Shown here in pieces: positions 1 through 8,964 of a DNA stretch of 64,000 nucleotides. Below the pieces are notes generated by a model. The model did no database searches. It was not told the DNA's origin and was given only the letters and a program-made list of their open reading frames with translations. The position numbers were made by a program, and so were the translations under genes. The DNA lies in the NCBI RefSeq assembly GCF_000220505.1, contig NZ_AFPJ01000008.1, positions 42,618 through 106,617 of the forward strand, written 5' to 3'. The DNA comes from Microbulbifer agarilyticus S89. Lineage in GTDB: Bacteria; Pseudomonadota; Gammaproteobacteria; Pseudomonadales; Cellvibrionaceae. The first letter of the stretch is position 1. Each line of letters opens with the position of its first letter.

Positions 1-1
1 A

Positions 2-1321
2 GAAGCCTGCAAAACATTTTTGCTGGACTCCATTGGCGTTGGCATTAGCGGCTCAAGAATTCCCTATGCGGCACAGTTGCTTGAAACCGCTCAGGGATGG
101 GGCTGCGCGGACGAGGGCAAGTCTGCAACGGTCTGGGGTACACGGGTTCACCTGCCTGTCATGCATGCGGCGATGGTCAACGCCTATCAAATCCACTGTC
201 AGGAATTCGACTGTGTCCATGAAGAGGCGGTAGTGCATCCCATGGCGGTGATTCTCTCCGCGCTGATGGCAGAGGCAGAAGCGCGCAATGCCGATGGGCG
301 GGCGCTGTTGTTATCGCTGGCGTTGGCGGTCGACGTGGCCACGGTACTCGGAATGAGTGCCGATAAACCCATGCGATTCTTCCGTCCGGGTACCGCCGGG
401 TGCATTGGCGCAGCGGGGGGGATCGCGCGCTTGCGTGGCTACGATCGCGCGCAGATTCAGCAGGCGATGTCCATTGCCTACAGTCAGACCGGTGGCACCA
501 TGCAGGCGCATACCGAGGGTGTGGCTGTGTTGCCAATGCAAGTTGCGTTCAACGCACGCAATGCGATTACTGCGGCGGACATGGCCGGTTTCGGCTTGGT
601 CGGACCGGCGAATTTTCTCAGTGGTGATTACGGTTACTTCTCCATTATGGAATCCGACGGAAACGCCCAGAGCGCCTTTGCAAAGTTAGGGCGTGAATGG
701 CAAATCGGCCGGGTGAGCCACAAACCGTTTCCCACCGGTCGCGCTGCACACGGAACGCTCGATGCGCTAATGCAACTGCGTGGTGAGCATGGCTTTGCCG
801 CAAATGATATTGAGTCTGTCCAGATAGAAGCACCGCCGCTGGTGCGACGCCTGGTGGATCGCCCGGCGCAGCCCGACATGAGCGTGAATTACGCCCGCTT
901 GTGTATTGGTTATGTAGCCGCAACCTTGTTGCTGACCGGCGATGTCGGCGTGCAGGCATTTGATCGCGATGCGCTGGCAGATCCAGTGCGCCTGGCACTG
1001 GCACAGCGTGTACGCATGTGCCCCTCTGCGAGCGAGGATCCAAATGCACTGGCGCCGCAGACAGTAATCGTTTGCTTGAAAGATGGCAGTGAATACCGGC
1101 GTGAGATGGCCAGCATCCTCGGCCACCCCGACAGTCCCTTGAGCCGCAAACGACAGCAGGAAAAGTTTGTTAACTGCCTGGCATCTGCGCGCAATCCCGT
1201 GGATTCAGAACAGGCTGAACAAATCCTTGCCAAGATAGCGCAGCTGGATCAGCTGCAATCTATTACCCAATTGACCGCGCTGCTGACGCCCCAACAGCGG
1301 CCTGTTTCTGTAACCAGTTAA
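2..1321 (+). CDS. MmgE/PrpD family protein, 5' partial
   Basis: The reading frame is open from the first bases of the window, so the true start lies upstream; about 440 residues are visible. The sequence has the MmgE/PrpD look: a helical N-terminal domain with MHAAMVNAYQIHCQEFDC-like segments, then a region with FKPFPTGRAAHGTLDA-like character (here SHKPFPTGRAAHG). Family members include 2-methylcitrate dehydratase, cis-aconitate decarboxylase and iminodisuccinate epimerase, all acting on small di- or tricarboxylates. It precedes a CoA ligase, amidase and enoyl-CoA hydratase on the same strand, so a role in a branched dicarboxylate pathway is plausible. Exact reaction unknown. Confidence 0.85.
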   Translation, partial: EACKTFLLDSIGVGISGSRIPYAAQLLETAQGWGCADEGKSATVWGTRVHLPVMHAAMVNAYQIHCQEFDCVHEEAVVHPMAVILSALMAEAEARNADGRALLLSLALAVDVATVLGMSADKPMRFFRPGTAGCIGAAGGIARLRGYDRAQIQQAMSIAYSQTGGTMQAHTEGVAVLPMQVAFNARNAITAADMAGFGLVGPANFLSGDYGYFSIMESDGNAQSAFAKLGREWQIGRVSHKPFPTGRAAHGTLDALMQLRGEHGFAANDIESVQIEAPPLVRRLVDRPAQPDMSVNYARLCIGYVAATLLLTGDVGVQAFDRDALADPVRLALAQRVRMCPSASEDPNALAPQTVIVCLKDGSEYRREMASILGHPDSPLSRKRQQEKFVNCLASARNPVDSEQAEQILAKIAQLDQLQSITQLTALLTPQQRPVSVTS

Positions 1322-1354
1322 AGCCAGTAACTAGTAAAAGCCAGTAATTAGTAA
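1321..1354. repeat. 17-bp tandem duplication between genes
   Basis: Two adjacent 17-bp copies (AAGCCAGTAACTAGTAA, then the same with one C-to-T change) fill most of the gap between the MmgE/PrpD gene and the CoA ligase gene. Probably a local slippage duplication; no regulatory role is evident. Confidence 0.8.
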
Positions 1355-1373
1355 AAGAGAGTGCAAACCAGTT

Positions 1374-2774
1374 ATGCCTTACCCAAGCTATTTTGAAAGC
1401 TTTGATGTCCAGCAGGCGCTTGCGGATTACCCACTGGGGGATGCCTTTCTAGAGCGTTATCAGGGAATGACGCGCGAACAACTACGCGAGCTGCAGAACC
1501 AGCGCTTCCTAAAGTTGATGGCACGTGGCTGGGAAATTCCGTTTTACCAGCGCCTGTGGGGCGATGCGGGTATAAAACGAGAGGATATTCAGAGCCTCGA
1601 CGATATTGAAAAACTGCCGGTCTTTTCCAAGTCCGACATTATGCAAAGTGTCGAGAAGTTTCCGCCGATCGGCGATTTCAGCGGGCTAGAAGGGCTGGCC
1701 CCGGAGGAGCGTCCGCCAGTGGTTTTCCATACCACCAGCGGCACCACCGGCAGACCCCAGCCAATTATTTTCGGGCCGCGCGGGCGCGAGATCCAGGCCA
1801 TGTTGGTGGCGCGCTCCTACCGCTTTATGGGACTAAAGCCCGGCGCTACTGTGCAGTCCACCTATGGGCACGGGATGATTAACGGCGGCCACTATATCCG
1901 TGAAGCGGTAACCCGTTATACCAATGCACTGTTTCTCTCTTCCGGCACCGGCCTGGAAACCCGCTCTGCCCAGCAGGTGCAGTTGATGCAGGACTTTGGC
2001 GTCAACGTGCTGGTTGGGTTTGCCGATTACATCAAAAAGCTCGCCAGCGTGGCGGAAGAGCAGGGGATTCAGCCGGGCAAAGATATACCGGTGGATATGA
2101 TTATCGGGCACCTCGGGCAGGAGACGCGCGCAGCGCTGAGCGAAGCTTGGGGTGGTGCGAAACTGTACGACTGGTACGGCGTTGCCGATACCGGCTGTGT
2201 TGCCGCCGAGGGACCGGACCAGAATGGCCTATACGTTTGGGAAGATGCTCAGTACCTGGAGCTGCTGGACGTGGATAGCGATCAGCCGGTAACACCGGGT
2301 GACACGGGCAACATGGTAGTGACCTGCCTGTACAAGGACGATATCTATCCGGTGATTCGCTTTAATACCTGTGATATCACCTCGGAAATCGTCGGTGAAA
2401 ACCCGTTCCAGCTGCCGTTCCGCCGTATCCGTGGATTCCTCGGGCGCTCCGACAACATGGTCAAGCTGCGCGGCATCAACGTTTATCCGCACGGTATCGG
2501 TGGCATGCTGGCAGAGCTGTCGAGCTTTACCGGTGAATACGTCTGCATTGCCGAGCGCGATGATAGCGGGCGGGAAACGTTGACGGTGATGGTGGAAGTC
2601 TCCGACACGGTCGCAGGGCACCCGGCAATTGCCGAACAGTGTGCTGCCTTGTTGAAGCTCAAGCTCGGCCTGGAAGTGGGCGTTGAGATAGTGTCCGCAG
2701 GAGAAACCGCGCGTTGGACCGAGATTGACCGCCGGCAGAAGCCCCTGCGTTTACTTGATCGCCGGTTTGGGTAA
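1374..2774 (+). CDS. Phenylacetate-CoA ligase-like (PaaK family) AMP-forming ligase
   Basis: A 466-residue adenylate-forming enzyme. The nucleotide-binding loop reads TTSGTTGRPQPIIFG (near residue 120). The PaaK-type motif around YDWYGVADTGCVAAEG and the C-terminal GRSDNMVKLRGINVYPHGIG are present, including the hinge and the R-G-x-N-V-x-P element. PaaK proteins activate aryl-acetates or related acids with ATP and CoA in the cytoplasm. Here the acid is unknown; the neighbours (MmgE/PrpD, amidase, enoyl-CoA hydratase) suggest an acid released by amide hydrolysis. Function as an acyl-CoA ligase is secure, substrate is not. Confidence 0.85.
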   Translation: MPYPSYFESFDVQQALADYPLGDAFLERYQGMTREQLRELQNQRFLKLMARGWEIPFYQRLWGDAGIKREDIQSLDDIEKLPVFSKSDIMQSVEKFPPIGDFSGLEGLAPEERPPVVFHTTSGTTGRPQPIIFGPRGREIQAMLVARSYRFMGLKPGATVQSTYGHGMINGGHYIREAVTRYTNALFLSSGTGLETRSAQQVQLMQDFGVNVLVGFADYIKKLASVAEEQGIQPGKDIPVDMIIGHLGQETRAALSEAWGGAKLYDWYGVADTGCVAAEGPDQNGLYVWEDAQYLELLDVDSDQPVTPGDTGNMVVTCLYKDDIYPVIRFNTCDITSEIVGENPFQLPFRRIRGFLGRSDNMVKLRGINVYPHGIGGMLAELSSFTGEYVCIAERDDSGRETLTVMVEVSDTVAGHPAIAEQCAALLKLKLGLEVGVEIVSAGETARWTEIDRRQKPLRLLDRRFG

Positions 2775-2805
2775 CTCTGTGCGTATTCTTTTCTGGAAAA
2801 AAGCC

Positions 2806-4182
2806 ATGTCCCGTAAGCAACATCGTGCAATCAGTGATGAAATTCTTGCCAAGGATGCAACCGCACTGGCGGCGTGTCTGCAGCGCGGAGACCTGAGTAG
2901 CCAGGCGCTCACCGCGCGCACGCTCGCGGCCATTGCCGACAGCCAGCAGGGCATCAATGCCTTCCTGCATATTGATCGCGAGGGTGCCATGAATGCCGCG
3001 CGCGAGGCGGATGTGCGTAGGCGTATGGGCAAGCCCTTATCGATCTTTGACGGGCTGACCTGTGCGGTGAAAGACAATATCGATGTTGCGGGTATGCCCA
3101 CCTCCAATGGCCTCGGTTATGGCGATACGGCACCGCTGGCACGGGAAGATGCCCCGGTAGTGGCGCGACTGCGTGCGGCCGGCGTGATTATTCTCGGCAA
3201 ACTGAATATGCATGAGGTTGCGCTGGGTGCGACCAACGACAACCCGCACTGGGGCCGCTGTGAAAACCCGTTGCGGGCCGGCTATACCCCGGGTGGCTCC
3301 AGTGGCGGCTCGGGCGCTGCAGTAGCGGCAGGCCTGTGTGCTTTCGCCCTCGGTACCGACACCATGGGGTCGGTGCGCATCCCGGCAAGCTACTGCGGCG
3401 TCGCCGGCCTTAAACCCGGCCGCGAGAGCCTGACAACGGCAGGGGTTACCCGTTTGTGCCGGCAACTGGATACCGTGGGCCCGCTGGCGAGGTCGGCACG
3501 GGATCTGCGCGAACTGTGGCCGATCCTGAATGGCACCGCGAATAATCAGGTACCGCCAGCGCGCAGAACCGATTTAGGCAGTGTGCGCTGGGCGGTGCTG
3601 GAAGACTGCGCAGGGGTTGGCGTAGAGGAGGGGATCAGCGAAGCTTTTCGCGATCTGGCCAAACGCCTGCCGGGCGCCGGGCATGTGCCGTTAAACTTTT
3701 CCGCCATCGATTTTTCCGCGATTCGCCGTGCAGGGCTTTTGTTGTGCGAGGCGGAAGCGAACGTCACCTTTTCTGCCGAACGCCAGCGGCAGCCGCAATT
3801 GTTTTCTGAGCAGCTGCGCGGGCTCATGCAGTGGGGTGCAGAACGCTCTGCGCCGGAACTGGTGCAGGCCTCGGACAAGGTGCAAGCGGCCGGAGACTGG
3901 CTGCGACAGCAATTACAGAATGTCGATTTTCTGTTGACCCCCACCGCGCCGCAAACGGCGTTTCCGTTTGAGCAGGCCGTACCGGTCAACCAGGCGAACC
4001 TGACCAGTGTGGCAAATATGGCGGGGTTACCGGCAATCAGCATCCCGCTCGGGGACTCCGCAGAAGGCTTGCCGTTTGGCCTGCAGGTAATTGGCGCTGC
4101 TGGATCGGAAGTTGCGCTGCTGGCAATCTCCGTGGCGTTGCAGGAGTGGCTGGCGGAACACGATCTGGCGGTTACCGCATGA
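2806..4182 (+). CDS. Amidase signature family amidase
   Basis: A 458-residue amidase-signature enzyme with the Ser-cisSer-Lys triad visible: Lys in AVKDNIDVAG, and the Gly/Ser-rich GGSSGGSGAAVAAGL followed by GTDTMGSVRIPASYCG. Family members hydrolyse amides to acid and ammonia; GatA belongs to the same family, but there is no gatB or gatC here, so a catabolic amidase is more likely. The open frame extends back to 2725, overlapping the ligase gene; ATG 2806 is chosen because homology to the family begins shortly after it, although GTG 2779 is possible. It overlaps ATG 4179 of the next frame, indicating an operon. Confidence 0.85.
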   Translation: MSRKQHRAISDEILAKDATALAACLQRGDLSSQALTARTLAAIADSQQGINAFLHIDREGAMNAAREADVRRRMGKPLSIFDGLTCAVKDNIDVAGMPTSNGLGYGDTAPLAREDAPVVARLRAAGVIILGKLNMHEVALGATNDNPHWGRCENPLRAGYTPGGSSGGSGAAVAAGLCAFALGTDTMGSVRIPASYCGVAGLKPGRESLTTAGVTRLCRQLDTVGPLARSARDLRELWPILNGTANNQVPPARRTDLGSVRWAVLEDCAGVGVEEGISEAFRDLAKRLPGAGHVPLNFSAIDFSAIRRAGLLLCEAEANVTFSAERQRQPQLFSEQLRGLMQWGAERSAPELVQASDKVQAAGDWLRQQLQNVDFLLTPTAPQTAFPFEQAVPVNQANLTSVANMAGLPAISIPLGDSAEGLPFGLQVIGAAGSEVALLAISVALQEWLAEHDLAVTA

Positions 4183-4208
4183 ATCTGCTGAGAAGCAAGA
4201 GAGAAAGT

Positions 4209-5063
4209 ATGACAAGTGAAGTAACTGCGCAACAAAGCGAAGGAAATACCACCGGCACGCCGCGCGTTGAAATGCGGTTGGATGACGGACTGGCCCGCAT
4301 CACGCTGGTAAACCCAGACCAGCGCAATGCCATGACGGTGGCGATGTGGCAGCAGCTCGCCAGTGTGCTTGATCAAGTTGAGCAGAATAACCAGGTTCGC
4401 GCGGTATTGATCAGCGGGGCGGGCTCCCGGGCTTTTTGTGCGGGTGCCAATATCGCCGAGCTGTCGCAGGCGATGTCAGATCCAGCGGTGATGCGCCAGC
4501 AGAATGCCCTGATCCAGGAAGTACAGCTGAAATTGCAGCGTCTGAGCCGGCCGACAATCGCGCTGGTTCGCGGTGCCTGTTATGGCGGTGGCTGTGGCCT
4601 GGCCTTGGCCTGTGACCTGCGTATTGGCGATACTGCGGCAACCTTTGCCATTACTCCGGCCAAGCTCGGCATCCTGTATAGCATTGAAGATACCCGCCGC
4701 TTGGTACGTGCGGTGGGTGACGGCAATGCGCGCGAGATGCTGCTTACCGGGTTGCCCGTAGACGCGGCCCGTGCGCTGCAGATAGGTCTGGTACAGCATG
4801 TAGCAGAAGGGGATGCGCTGGAGGAAAAGGCGCGAGGGCTAGCGCGGGCGCTAATCGAGAATTCCCAGTATTCCGTGCGCTGGACCAAGGCCACGCTGGG
4901 TTATCTTGCTGGAGGCTCTGGTGGTGAGCCGGAGGAAGGCACAGAGGGTGCCGATGCGCTTAAGCGTGCATTCGACGACGCTTTTTCCGGAAACGACTTT
5001 GCGGAAGGTTGCGCCGCATTTTTGGCTCGACGCAAAGCCGATTTTCGCTGGCCTCAGAAGTGA
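4209..5063 (+). CDS. Enoyl-CoA hydratase/isomerase family protein
   Basis: A crotonase-fold protein of 284 residues if it starts at ATG 4209, which follows a purine-rich stretch; an upstream in-frame ATG at 4179 overlaps the amidase stop (ATGA) and could allow coupled translation. The oxyanion-hole segments are clear: SRAFCAGANIAEL and RGACYGGGCGLALACD. The usual glutamate pair of true hydratases is only partly kept: the segment ITPAKLGILYSIEDTRRLV has Ala where one catalytic Glu is normal. It may therefore be an isomerase, decarboxylase or a specialised hydratase. Last gene of the leftmost (+) operon. Confidence 0.85.
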   Translation: MTSEVTAQQSEGNTTGTPRVEMRLDDGLARITLVNPDQRNAMTVAMWQQLASVLDQVEQNNQVRAVLISGAGSRAFCAGANIAELSQAMSDPAVMRQQNALIQEVQLKLQRLSRPTIALVRGACYGGGCGLALACDLRIGDTAATFAITPAKLGILYSIEDTRRLVRAVGDGNAREMLLTGLPVDAARALQIGLVQHVAEGDALEEKARGLARALIENSQYSVRWTKATLGYLAGGSGGEPEEGTEGADALKRAFDDAFSGNDFAEGCAAFLARRKADFRWPQK

Positions 5064-5093
5064 TAAGGGGAGTAATAAGAGGAACAATAAAAG

Positions 5094-5108
5094 GAGTATT
5101 AAATACTC
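5094..5108. terminator. Small perfect hairpin between convergent genes
   Basis: GAGTATT-A-AATACTC is a perfect inverted repeat located between the (+) enoyl-CoA hydratase gene and the (-) small hypothetical gene, touching the latter's stop codon. There is no clear T-tract, so termination is only a suggestion. Confidence 0.3.
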
Positions 5109-5502
5109 AGCTGTTAGCCAGTTCCTCGATAAGCTCATCCAGTTCGGTGGTCGCGCTGACCGCTTCTTCTCTCGCCTGCTGACGCGCACTTTTATCTTCG
5201 TCGAACTGTTCCATTTCCTGCTGGATCACACGCAGAATTCTGGCGATAAAATCCTGATGCCACAGGCCGCGAGCCTGCGCGGCATCGGAGTCCGGCGTGT
5301 AACCCTCAATGGACTCGCGACTAAGCAGGCCGCGCTCTTCGAGCAGGCGCTCCAGGGTGTCCATACGCTCGCGCGTCACCGCCAGCTCTCCGGCAACCGC
5401 CATCAGAATAGACAGCAGGCGATCGGTATCCGAATCCTTGAAATATGTCGGGCGCTTGCCGCGGGCTTTGTTGCCCGCCATGGTGATCGGATCTAGCGTC
5501 AT
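5107..5502 (-). CDS. Small helical protein of unknown function
   Basis: A 131-residue protein, charged and predicted mostly helical; the middle (SILMAVAGELAVTRERMDTL and following) and the acidic C-terminus could form a coiled coil. I do not recognise a family. It lies 36 bases downstream of the methyltransferase gene on the same strand and probably shares its transcript, so it may be an accessory protein for it. GTG/ATG choice at the start is uncertain: an internal Met at residue 8 is also possible. Confidence 0.6.
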   Translation of the reverse strand: MTLDPITMAGNKARGKRPTYFKDSDTDRLLSILMAVAGELAVTRERMDTLERLLEERGLLSRESIEGYTPDSDAAQARGLWHQDFIARILRVIQQEMEQFDEDKSARQQAREEAVSATTELDELIEELANS

Positions 5503-5538
5503 GCCCTTACTCCGGATTTCCGTTGATATACATTTCGA

Positions 5539-6726
5539 CTACTTGCTCGCGATGTACGCGTGCCAGGCTGGTTTGCGGCCATAGTCTTCGGTATCACTTT
5601 CTGCTTTTGCCGCACTCGGGAACAGCTCTTCATCAACCACCGCGTACAGCCCCAGCGTGGCAATATTTTCCCGCGCGAATCCCGCCTGTTCGATAGCCTC
5701 GAACAGGTCCATATCATGCAGGGTGCCCCAGAAGGGCTCGTTGTTATTGCGGGTATCCCAGTCGCGCATGAACTGCTCGTAGGGAGGCATGTCCGGAGTG
5801 AACTGTGGTTGCTCGATGTGCACCACTTTGCCGCCATTGGCCAGCAATCGGTGGGTCTCCGCCAGAATGCGCGGTAGCGCGCGGCTCGAGGTCTCATGCA
5901 GGAACATGCAGGTAATGATCAGATCAAAGCTACCGTCTTCCGCTTCGATCGCTTCAGCGTTTTCCTGACGGAACAAGATGTTGTTTACGCCGAGGGATTT
6001 GGCTCGTGCATTGGCATAGCGTAGCATCGGCGCGGCCACATCAATGGCGACGATTTCGGTATCCGGGAATGCCTGCGCCAGCGGCACAATGTTGTGTCCA
6101 ACGGTACAGCCGATATCGAGAATACGCCGTGGGCGGAAACCTTTTTCTGCCTGTTCCCGCAGCCATTCCACCAGTGCCTGGCCGCCGCCATCGCTGTAGC
6201 GACCCAGCATGCCAGCAGTGGTCACGAAAATACCGCTGTCGTAGTTGGCTCCGGCTGCGATGTCATCTTCGCAATACTCGGTGTGGTAGCCGCCCGGCAT
6301 ACAGTGAATATCCACGGCGCTGATGTAGCGGGGTACTTTGACCTCAGGATTTAATTGCAGCGATTGGCTGTCTTTATTCAGCGTGCGGGCCTGATCAATT
6401 AAGGCCGGCAGCTGGCGGAACACCATAGCGCGGCTGTTTTGCTGGCGCATTTCCATGGTGTTGCGGCGCAACGAACTCCAGAATTGATACAGCGGTTCGC
6501 GCTTGAGTAGTTCACCCACTTCACGTCGCGTGGTCGGTACCGCACCTTGCTCTACCCGATGATCATAGGCTTTGCGTACACCTGGCAGTACCTGCGAGGC
6601 GAGGTGAATATTGAGGTTCGTAAGAAAATTGAACCGGGCTACTTCATCGTGGTTTGCTTTCGGAAACACACCATGGCGCCCGACTGCGTTCCACGCCGGC
6701 GGTGCCTGTCGAGCTGCGTCGGCCAT
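5539..6726 (-). CDS. SAM-dependent class I methyltransferase with N-terminal extension
   Basis: About 395 residues from ATG 6726, which has a GGAG ribosome-binding site seven bases upstream; the frame is open to 6792 but that extension lacks one. The C-terminal half is a Rossmann methyltransferase: ILDIGCTVGHNIVPLAQAF is motif I, EIVAIDVAAPMLRYA is motif II and FDLIITCMFLHE is the post-motif region. The N-terminal ~180 residues are helical and unassigned. The methyl acceptor is unknown. Found with a small unknown protein (downstream) and a Crp/Fnr regulator (upstream). It could be unrelated to the catabolic region or act on a tetrapyrrole side chain; the latter is speculation. Confidence 0.8.
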   Translation of the reverse strand: MADAARQAPPAWNAVGRHGVFPKANHDEVARFNFLTNLNIHLASQVLPGVRKAYDHRVEQGAVPTTRREVGELLKREPLYQFWSSLRRNTMEMRQQNSRAMVFRQLPALIDQARTLNKDSQSLQLNPEVKVPRYISAVDIHCMPGGYHTEYCEDDIAAGANYDSGIFVTTAGMLGRYSDGGGQALVEWLREQAEKGFRPRRILDIGCTVGHNIVPLAQAFPDTEIVAIDVAAPMLRYANARAKSLGVNNILFRQENAEAIEAEDGSFDLIITCMFLHETSSRALPRILAETHRLLANGGKVVHIEQPQFTPDMPPYEQFMRDWDTRNNNEPFWGTLHDMDLFEAIEQAGFARENIATLGLYAVVDEELFPSAAKAESDTEDYGRKPAWHAYIASK

Positions 6727-6865
6727 TGGGAACTCCGCAATTTGCGAGGATTTCCGATAGTCTAGCGGCGCCCGAGGCATTGCCCATGACAATTATCAAC
6801 TTGTGTAGGTTGCACAGCGAACGCCTCGAAGGCGCCCGCTTTTTGCATCGATCGGTAGGCGGGAA

Positions 6866-7555
6866 TTAGTGAACGCTGGCGAGTTCTTCCAGGATGGCGT
6901 GATCTAGAATGCGAATGCGGTGGGCGCTCACGATTTCGATGAGCTTCATGGACTTGAGGCGGGCAAAGGCGCGGCTAACAGTTTCGATGGTCAAGCCGAG
7001 ATAGTCGGCGATATCCTGACGGCTCATAATCAATTCGATATCAGCGTTTTGCGTGCCGCACTGGCGTCGCCGGATCTGCGCCAGCAAAAAGCACAGGCGC
7101 TCGTGGGCCTTTTTTTGTCCTAGCGCGAACAGCTGATCGAGGGTTTGTGCCAATACGTTGCCGCCGATCTGACGGGCATTGGCCTTCAGCGTGGAGGATT
7201 GGTCCACCAGTGCGAGAAACTCGCGGCGGACAAAGGACTGCAATTCCGTTTCGCGCAGGGAGACCACGCTGTACTCGTATTCTTCCGTATTGGTAAAGCC
7301 GATATAGTCCCCGGAGTAGGCAAAGGCGATGACCTGCCTGCGACCCGAGCGGGAAAGACGCTCAATCATGAGGGTGCCGGAGACCACCACGTATACATTT
7401 TGCGCAGTGCTGTGCTGCTTGATCAGCTGCTCGCCGGCAGAGAGACGCCGGCGCTGACATATGGCGGTGAGGTCCGCGAGTTCCTCGTTACCAAGGCCGC
7501 GGAATAGTCTGGAATGGAAAAACGTTTCCGGCGGTTTCAATGCGGGACTAGGCAC
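6866..7555 (-). CDS. Crp/Fnr family transcriptional regulator
   Basis: A 229-residue two-domain regulator starting at GTG 7555 with an AGGAAGGA ribosome-binding site five bases upstream. The N-terminal cyclic-nucleotide-binding-like beta-roll (residues about 20-130) is followed by a helix-turn-helix with DYLGLTIETVSRAFARLKS, which contains the E-x-x-S-R pattern of the FNR recognition helix, so FNR-like half-sites (TTGAT) would be expected. It lacks the N-terminal cysteine cluster of oxygen-sensing FNR, so it probably senses another signal. The target genes are not known; it sits between the methyltransferase and CoA-transferase genes. Confidence 0.9.
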   Translation of the reverse strand: MPSPALKPPETFFHSRLFRGLGNEELADLTAICQRRRLSAGEQLIKQHSTAQNVYVVVSGTLMIERLSRSGRRQVIAFAYSGDYIGFTNTEEYEYSVVSLRETELQSFVRREFLALVDQSSTLKANARQIGGNVLAQTLDQLFALGQKKAHERLCFLLAQIRRRQCGTQNADIELIMSRQDIADYLGLTIETVSRAFARLKSMKLIEIVSAHRIRILDHAILEELASVH

Positions 7556-7627
7556 CGTGATCCTTCCTGATAATTCTTATTCCAGCAGCCTAAACCCAAC
7601 AAGCGTGCCTGTCTACGTCCGCAGGGG

Positions 7628-8839
7628 TCAGTTTGCCGCTTCGGTGCGTTGACTACCCAGTAGCAGGCCCTGTTCGATCAATGCGTCGATTTGCTCATCG
7701 GTCAGCCCCAGGGAGCGCGCCACCTCCACACTGTGTTCGCCGATTTCCGGCAAATCCCGGCGCAGGCCTAGGCGCAGGCCCCCAAACTCCACCGGCAGCG
7801 CCGGCAGCTGGGTCTCTGTGCCGTTTTCCAGGGTGACCGGGATCAGGCCTCCGGCGCTGTTGAGCTGGGGGTCGTCAAACAGGTCTGCAGGCTTGTTGAT
7901 GGGAGCGAAGGGGATGCCCGCGCGGTCGAGGCGTGTCATCAGCTCGCTCTTCGACAGGCTGGCAAACAGGGTGCTGATTTGGGGAATCAAACGGTCCCGG
8001 GCGGCCACGCGCCCGGCATTGCTGCTGAGTGCTGGGTCATTCGCCAGCTCGTCCAAGTCAAACTCTTCGCAGAACGCCCGCCACAGGGTGTCGCTCACCA
8101 CGCCGACGAATACGCGTTCGTTCTCCTTGCTCAGGAAAATGTCGTACACAGACCAGGCGCTGCGGCGTACCGACATGGGCGGCGGCTCTTCACCGGTGAC
8201 CGCTTGCTGAGCCATGTGCTGGCCTACCAGATATGCGGTTGTTTCGAACAGAGAGCTGGTTACCTGCTGGCCGCGCCCGCTGGTCTGGCGCTGCTGCAGT
8301 GCGGACAGAATAGCGATGACACCGAACATGCCCCCGGTGATGTCCACTACCGAGGTGCCGGCGCGTAGTGGGCGGTCGGGCAGGCCGGTCATGTAGGCGA
8401 GGCCGCCCATCATTTGCGTCACTTCGTCCAGTGCGGTGCGGTGTTCGTAGGGCCCGCTAAGGAAGCCTTTCAGGGAGCAGTAGACCAGGCGCGGGTTACG
8501 TGCGCTCAGGTCGGCGTAGCCAAGGCCCAGGCGATCCATGGCACCGTGACGGAAGTTCTCAATGACCACATCGGCTTCATCCACCAGGCGCAGGGCGATG
8601 TCTTTGCCTTCTTTGGACTTGAGGTCCAACGCGAGGCTGCGCTTGTTGCGGTTGTACATGGCGAAGTAGCCGGCTCCGGAGCCACGCAGGCGACGGGTGT
8701 TATCGCCCTGGCAAGGCTCGACCTTGGTTACCTCTGCGCCGAGATCCGCGAGGATGCCTCCCGCGGCCGGTCCCATCACCATGTGCGTGAACTCGACAAC
8801 CTTGATGCCGGCGAGGGGTAACTGTTCCTGTTGCGCCAT
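7628..8839 (-). CDS. CaiB/BaiF family CoA transferase (copy 1)
   Basis: A 403-residue class III CoA transferase. The N-terminus has MVMGPAAGGILADLGAEVTKVE and the NRNKRSLALDLKSKEG segment typical of the family. At the place where the nucleophilic Asp normally lies (G-x-G-x-x-V-D-x-S-x-x-D), this protein reads GRGQQVTSSLFETTAYL, with Glu in place of Asp; some family branches do show this. These enzymes move CoA between carboxylic acids in the cytoplasm. It is divergent from the HMG-CoA-lyase-like gene at 8965, with a shared AT-rich operator between them. Confidence 0.9.
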   Translation of the reverse strand: MAQQEQLPLAGIKVVEFTHMVMGPAAGGILADLGAEVTKVEPCQGDNTRRLRGSGAGYFAMYNRNKRSLALDLKSKEGKDIALRLVDEADVVIENFRHGAMDRLGLGYADLSARNPRLVYCSLKGFLSGPYEHRTALDEVTQMMGGLAYMTGLPDRPLRAGTSVVDITGGMFGVIAILSALQQRQTSGRGQQVTSSLFETTAYLVGQHMAQQAVTGEEPPPMSVRRSAWSVYDIFLSKENERVFVGVVSDTLWRAFCEEFDLDELANDPALSSNAGRVAARDRLIPQISTLFASLSKSELMTRLDRAGIPFAPINKPADLFDDPQLNSAGGLIPVTLENGTETQLPALPVEFGGLRLGLRRDLPEIGEHSVEVARSLGLTDEQIDALIEQGLLLGSQRTEAAN

Positions 8840-8888
8840 GAGGGCTTCTCCACTGAATGCGTCGGTTTATATCGCCAATGGGGTATAT

Positions 8889-8904
8889 GTTATAATAATA
8901 TATC
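8889..8904. promoter_or_regulatory. Operator-like site A between CoA transferase and lyase genes
   Basis: GTTATAATAATATATC matches 13 of 16 positions of the consensus GTTATATTGAYATAAC seen repeatedly in this window. On the other strand it extends to AATGATATAT, which is the same sequence as at the GntR gene promoter (39923-39932). It sits in the divergent promoter region. Confidence 0.6.
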
Positions 8905-8964
8905 ATTAGGTCAAGATGGCGTGCGCCCGCAGGGGACGCGCCGCGTAGCAATTCGAAAGAAAAG

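Noticed and set aside
2725-2805. Upstream start of the amidase inside the ligase gene
   Set aside because: Overlaps the end of the preceding coding region, has no family similarity, and a better start exists at 2806.
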